Assembly: GCA_963728155.1 (NCBI GenBank)
Contig: CAVSJF010000007.1
Coordinates: 248,001 to 312,000, forward strand
Source: JACVRW01 sp963728155
GTDB lineage: Bacteria > Actinomycetota > Thermoleophilia > Solirubrobacterales > Thermoleophilaceae
Length of the DNA: 64,000 nt
Direction of reading: 5' to 3'
The position numbers were made by a program, and so were the translations under genes. Shown piece after piece: positions 60,954 through 64,000 of the stretch (position 1 is its first letter; every line of letters starts with the position of its first letter). The notes beneath the pieces were generated by a model. It was not told the origin of the DNA and did no database searches. It saw nothing but the letters and a program-made list of their open reading frames with translations.

Positions 60954-61042
60954 CGGAGGGGGAGGGATTCGAACCCCCGGGCCCCTCACGGGGCCGGCTG
61001 CTTTCAAGGCAGCTGCATTCAACCGGACTCTGCCACCCCTCC
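60954..61042 (-). tRNA. tRNA-Ser (UGA anticodon)
   Basis: 89 nt with GGAGGGG/CCCCTCC acceptor stem, anticodon loop CTTGAAA (anticodon TGA), a long class II variable arm built on GGCCCC/GGGGCC, and the T-loop GTTCGAA. Discriminator base is G. CCA is not encoded (CCT follows). It reads UCA codons and wobble forms. Confidence 0.95.
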
Positions 61043-61294
61043 AATGAGGTGATTCGCGGTCGGCGTCACCGAGCGACGACCTGCATGGCACTCCTTGTAG
61101 AGATACTCCCGACCGTCGGGGCGAAACACGTACAGCCAATCGTACGAGTCGACAGTAACCCGCTTGACGACGCATCCGGTCGAATTGGAATGGATTCGAG
61201 TGGTTGCGATTTTTCCCCTTGCGCTGAGTTGCACGCATGGCGGAAAAGTTAGACGTCGCCGCACCCGGAACCTCATGAAATCGCTGTACGACAC
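61019..61294 (-). CDS. Doubtful small ORF in the gap before the L,D-transpeptidase gene
   Basis: 91 codons in a 281-bp gap with clearly lower GC and more AT than its neighbours. The middle (VDSYDWLYVFRPDGREYLYKE) looks protein-like, but the frame runs 24 bp into the tRNA-Ser and has no family match I can name. It may be a small gene, a gene remnant or chance. No terminator or repeat is seen in the gap. Confidence 0.25.
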   Translation of the reverse strand: MSYSDFMRFRVRRRLTFPPCVQLSARGKIATTRIHSNSTGCVVKRVTVDSYDWLYVFRPDGREYLYKECHAGRRSVTPTANHLIGGVAESG

Positions 61295-61310
61295 GCGTCG
61301 GGACTTGGCC

Positions 61311-61316
61311 TACTCT
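61311..61316 (+). promoter_or_regulatory. -10 element of L,D-transpeptidase gene
   Basis: TACTCT, 7 nt before the ATG. Confidence 0.45.
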
Positions 61317-61323
61317 GGAAGAG

Positions 61324-62145
61324 ATGGCGAACCCTCCGAGCCAACCCGATCGCCGGCGGGTTCTTCCCTACGCGATGATCGCCTTCGGTGTGGTCGCCCT
61401 CCTGGCCGCCGCGGGCTTGGCCGGCGCCGCTGTGTTTGGCGACGAGGACGAGCGCTCCAGGCGCAGCGCTGATAGCCAGGACACCTTCGTCTCGCTACCG
61501 GTTGGGAGCGACCGGCCCTCCTCACCGTCGGTCGCCAAGCGCAGGGAGACCCCTTGCTACCCCAGCGCGCACGTGCGCCGGAAGACCGCGCTGTTCAAGG
61601 CGCCCGATGGTCGCCGTAGGTTGACGTTGACCCCGCGCACCGAGTGGGGCTCTCCCCGGATTCTCGGCGTGGTCAAGCGGCGGCCCGGGTGGCTCGGCGT
61701 GCAGACCGCGGAGCTCGACAACGGCGAGGTCGGCTGGCTTCCCCGGTCCCGGGCGCGGCTCTTGTGCTCGCGCTGGTCGCTGCACACCGACCTGTCCGAG
61801 CGGGTGATCTCGGTGCGCCGGGACGGCAAGGTGGTTCGGCGGCTGAGGACGGCCATCGGGCGGGCCGAGAACGCCACGCCGCGGGGCCGCTTCTCGGTTA
61901 CCGACAAGCTCCAGGTGACCGATCCCGGGTCCCCCTACGGTTGCTGCGTGCTGGCGCTCACCGGCCACCAGACCAACCTGCCCTACGGCTGGCCCGGCGG
62001 CGACCGCCTCGCCGTTCACTCCACGGCCGACACGGCGAGCATCGGCCAGGCCGCCAGCTCGGGCTGCATGCGGATCGACGCCGGGCAGGCCCGCTGGCTC
62101 GTCAATACGATCCCGATCGGCGCACCCATCTTCGTTCGCGCCTGA
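61324..62145 (+). CDS. L,D-transpeptidase (YkuD domain) membrane-anchored protein
   Basis: 273 residues. An N-terminal membrane helix (AMIAFGVVALLAAAGLAGAAV) places the rest outside. Residues about 75-150 form an SH3-like part (WLGVQTAELDNGEVGWLP), and about 155-270 the YkuD catalytic domain with ATPRGRFSVTDK, RLAVHSTAD and SSGCMRI, giving the His and nucleophilic Cys. These enzymes make 3-3 peptidoglycan cross-links or attach proteins to the wall. The ECF sigma factor gene follows after 35 bp. Confidence 0.9.
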   Translation: MANPPSQPDRRRVLPYAMIAFGVVALLAAAGLAGAAVFGDEDERSRRSADSQDTFVSLPVGSDRPSSPSVAKRRETPCYPSAHVRRKTALFKAPDGRRRLTLTPRTEWGSPRILGVVKRRPGWLGVQTAELDNGEVGWLPRSRARLLCSRWSLHTDLSERVISVRRDGKVVRRLRTAIGRAENATPRGRFSVTDKLQVTDPGSPYGCCVLALTGHQTNLPYGWPGGDRLAVHSTADTASIGQAASSGCMRIDAGQARWLVNTIPIGAPIFVRA

Positions 62146-62180
62146 CCTCACAGGCGCTGTCCGGCCGCCGTTCTTCCCCT

Positions 62181-62645
62181 GTGAGCCTGCCGCCCTTCCA
62201 GACGCTCTTGGACGAGCACCGCGCGGACGTGTACCGCTTCTGCGTGGCCAGCGCGGGCCCCGGCGAGGCGGACGACTGCTTCCAGGAGACCTGGATCGCC
62301 GCCCTGCGGGCCTACCCCAGGCTGCGCCGCGCCGACAACCTGCGCGCGTGGCTGTTTCGGATCGCCCAGAACAAGGCGATCGACCTGCACCGCTCCCGAG
62401 CTCGCCGCCCGGTGGCGGTTGGGGCGGTGGCCGAAGCGGCTGCGGAGCCGGTGCCCGAGGGCGACCCCGAGCTGTGGGCCGCTGTGCGCGCGCTGCCGCC
62501 CAAGCAGCGCACGGCGGTGGTCTGCCGGACCGTCCTCGGCATGCCCTACGCCGAGCTGGCCCGGGTGCTGGAGTCGTCCGAGGACGCGGCTCGGCGCAAC
62601 GTATTCGAGGGACTCGAAAAGCTCAGAGAGGAATGGACACCATGA
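62181..62645 (+). CDS. ECF-type sigma-70 family factor
   Basis: 154 residues. Region 2: FQTLLDEHRADVYRFC, DDCFQETWIAALRAYPRL and LRAWLFRIAQNKAIDLHR. Region 4: ALPPKQRTAVVCRTVLGMPYAELARVLESSEDAARRNVFEGL (in parts), a helix-turn-helix that reads -35 elements. GTG start. The stop overlaps the ogt start (ATGA), so the sigma factor and an alkyl-DNA repair protein are made together. No classical anti-sigma gene is adjacent; the 40-residue N-terminal tail of the Ogt protein might do this job. It could be the factor for the promoters at 4.4 and 15.3 kb, which is untested. Confidence 0.88.
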   Translation: MSLPPFQTLLDEHRADVYRFCVASAGPGEADDCFQETWIAALRAYPRLRRADNLRAWLFRIAQNKAIDLHRSRARRPVAVGAVAEAAAEPVPEGDPELWAAVRALPPKQRTAVVCRTVLGMPYAELARVLESSEDAARRNVFEGLEKLREEWTP

Positions 62646-63250
62646 CCAGCAAGACCGAATCCGTCCTGCGTGAGGCCGCCGGCCGGCTGCCCGGCCCCGG
62701 TGCTCCGGGCGCCCTGGCCGAGCGCGCCGCCGAAGAGGGTCTGCTCGACGTGGCCTACTCGACCGTGGACAGCCCGCTGGGCCCGCTGATGGTGGCCGGC
62801 ACCCCGGGTGGCCTCGTGCGGGTCTCGTACTCCGAGTTCCGCGACGACGACGCGGTGCTGGAGGACCTGGCTCGACGGATCTCGCCGCGCGTGCTCGAAG
62901 CTCCGGCGCGCCTGGACGGGGTGCGTCGCGAGCTCGACGAGTACTTCGATGGTCGTCGCAGCGATTTCGAGGTGCCGATCGACTGGGCGCTGACCAGGGG
63001 CTTCACGACCGAGGTGCTGCGCGCCACGGCAGCGGTCGCGTTCGGGCGTACCACCACCTACTCCGAGGTCGCGGCCGCCGCGGGGAGCCCGCGGGCGGTG
63101 AGGGCCGCGGGCAACTCGCTCGGCTCCAACCCCATGCCGATCGTGATCCCGTGCCACCGAGTGCTGCGCCGCGGGGGCGAGCTCGGTGGCTACACGGGCG
63201 GGCTCGAGCGCAAGGAGTTCCTGCTCCGGTTGGAGGGCGTGCCGGTCTAG
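62642..63250 (+). CDS. ogt: Methylated-DNA--protein-cysteine methyltransferase with N-terminal tail
   Basis: 202 residues. The core (from about 38: VAYSTVDSPLGPLMVAGT) is Ogt/AGT, which moves alkyl groups from O6-alkylguanine to its own Cys in PIPIVIPCHRV-type context (here IVIPCHRVLRR). FGRTTTYSEVAAAAGSPRAVRAAGN is the DNA-binding helix-turn-helix with the Arg finger. The first 37 residues (EAAGRLPGPGAPGALAERAAEEGLLD) are extra. Translationally coupled to the sigma factor by ATGA; an alternative in-frame ATG is at 62633. Suggests an alkylation-stress response. Confidence 0.92.
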   Translation: MTSKTESVLREAAGRLPGPGAPGALAERAAEEGLLDVAYSTVDSPLGPLMVAGTPGGLVRVSYSEFRDDDAVLEDLARRISPRVLEAPARLDGVRRELDEYFDGRRSDFEVPIDWALTRGFTTEVLRATAAVAFGRTTTYSEVAAAAGSPRAVRAAGNSLGSNPMPIVIPCHRVLRRGGELGGYTGGLERKEFLLRLEGVPV

Positions 63251-64000
63251 CGCAGGGTCCAGAAGCCGTCGTAGCCCAGGTGCTCCTCGTCGGCAACCCG
63301 CCCGAGCTGCTCGCGGGCTTCGTCGTGGGAGAGGTCGCAGATCACGGCGACCTCCTGGGTTGCGACCGGCGTTCCGCACCACTCGAGCACCTGGTCGACG
63401 GAGTCCGGGTCCTCCCGGCGATCGAGACCCGGCACGAGGTTGGCGGTGATGACGTCGTAGACACTGAAGGCCTGGAACCCGGGCACGGCGATCCGCACCC
63501 CGTCCTCGCGGCGCACGATCTCGTAGCTCGGGCACGTGTAGCGCCTGCCCCCTGACCAGTTGGCCAGCTTGTGGTCGAGTACCCGGGCGGCGGGCATGGG
63601 CCGGCGAGCGAGCGCCATGTCCTCGCGCAGCTCGCGCTCGGTCTCCGGGTGCGCCATCCACTGCTCGAGCTCGGCCGCGGTCGAGCCCGACGTCGGCGGC
63701 GGCGTGCTCGATCGTGGCCTGCTCGTCGAGCAGCTCGCCCGAGAAATGGCGGATGCGCAGGCGCCGCAGCAGCCTCGGCGCGAGTTCGGGCGCCTCACGG
63801 CGGGCGGCCACCACGGCCAGGCAGGACGGGAAAGTGGCGGCCATGCGCGGGCGCTCGCGCGTGTCGATAGGCATGCCGTGCTCGCGCGAGATCTTGTTGA
63901 AGGCGGCGGACTGCTCGCGGGTTCCGAAGCCACGTTCCTCGTACTCACTTGGCGATTCGGCCAGCACGACCAGGCGCACGTCCCACTCGAGGCTGTCGCC
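63247..64000 (-). CDS. DsbA-family (FrnE/HCCA-like) oxidoreductase, cut by right edge, one frameshift
   Basis: The frame is open to the window end (DSLEWDVRLVVLAESP), so the start lies beyond it. The parts seen (REQSAAFNKISREHGMPID, AVVAARREAPELAPRLLRRL, LLDEQATIEHAAADVGLD, then FQAFSVYDVITANLVPGL and CGTPVATQEVAVICD) fit the DsbA-like thioredoxin-fold family with a helical insert, followed by an extra C-terminal part of about 90 residues. A frame change near 63683 (one extra C) is needed. The thioredoxin CxxC region would lie outside the window. The stop overlaps the ogt stop. Confidence 0.7.
   Translation of the reverse strand, partial: ATASSGTCAWSCWPNRQVSTRNVASEPASSPPPSTRSRASTACLSTRASARAWPPLSRPAWPWWPPAVRRPNSRRGCCGACASAISRASCSTSRPRSSTPPPTSGSTAAELEQWMAHPETERELREDMALARRPMPAARVLDHKLANWSGGRRYTCPSYEIVRREDGVRIAVPGFQAFSVYDVITANLVPGLDRREDPDSVDQVLEWCGTPVATQEVAVICDLSHDEAREQLGRVADEEHLGYDGFWTLR

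Noticed and set aside
1..64000. Prophage, transposase, integrase, toxin-antitoxin or CRISPR-Cas genes
   Set aside because: No protein with such motifs was found on either strand.

Overview
The window is very GC-rich chromosomal DNA from a Gram-positive-type actinobacterium. I infer class Thermoleophilia, probably near Solirubrobacterales. Pointers are the many secreted beta-propeller, Ca-repeat and HtaA-like proteins with Sec or Tat signals, the lipoproteins, a double-domain ThyX-like protein, a complete 14-gene nuo operon and a tRNA-Ser with no encoded CCA. Most genes that open a transcript have a TAnnCT/TAnnnT -10 element only 6-11 nt before the start codon and no ribosome-binding site, so leaderless transcription looks common. 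No phage, IS element, CRISPR array or rRNA was seen.

Layout. 0-7.4 kb: partial CapA-like protein, trpB2-rpe, a Ca-repeat protein, a secreted propeller, double-domain ThyX. 7.4-14.6 kb: HD-GYP/LuxR regulator, methyltransferase, SDR, queA, then a row of hydrolase-cyclase, cyclic-nucleotide-binding protein and CorA. 14.6-17 kb: HtaA-like secreted protein and PhoD-type phosphatase. 17-20 kb: proline catabolism (PRODH, P5CDH). 20-27.7 kb: PHP-APS kinase, MFS exporter and three alkaline-phosphatase-superfamily (sulfatase-like) proteins. Nearly every gene from 19.4 to 25.8 kb is broken by single-base frameshifts that look like assembly errors, because isolated ones of the same kind also hit essential nuoD and serS. 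27.8-30.5 kb: lipoprotein, acyl-CoA ligase, secreted protein. 30.5-45.4 kb: nuoA-N (complex I) on the minus strand, most junctions overlapping. 45.4-56.1 kb: metal-homeostasis island. 56.1-64 kb: anti-sigma-like kinase, cupredoxin and cytochrome c sharing one promoter element, serS, FAD oxidoreductase, tRNA-Ser, L,D-transpeptidase, ECF sigma factor coupled to ogt, and a DsbA-family protein cut by the right edge.

The most interesting part is the metal island. A Fur-family regulator is fused by overlap to an ECF cobalt/nickel transporter (cbiM, PDGLE, cbiQ, cbiO), followed by a 56-residue histidine-rich peptide. Beside it sits a second unit: a DUF4331 secreted protein, a TPR protein and a NicO-family transporter with a long His-rich loop, preceded by a second DUF4331 paralogue. 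The promoters of both DUF4331 genes and of the fur gene carry inverted half-sites with the TGCAA-N5-TTGCA layout of the Streptomyces Nur box, one of them a perfect 21-bp palindrome. I infer a nickel (or cobalt) responsive regulon that would give DUF4331 a role in metal homeostasis.

A second notable signal is a shared element in front of the Ca-repeat protein (4.4 kb) and the HtaA-like protein (15.3 kb): an ECF-type promoter (CAACTT, 15 nt, GTT) followed by a conserved C-rich segment flanked by inverted repeats whose arms differ in sequence between the two sites.
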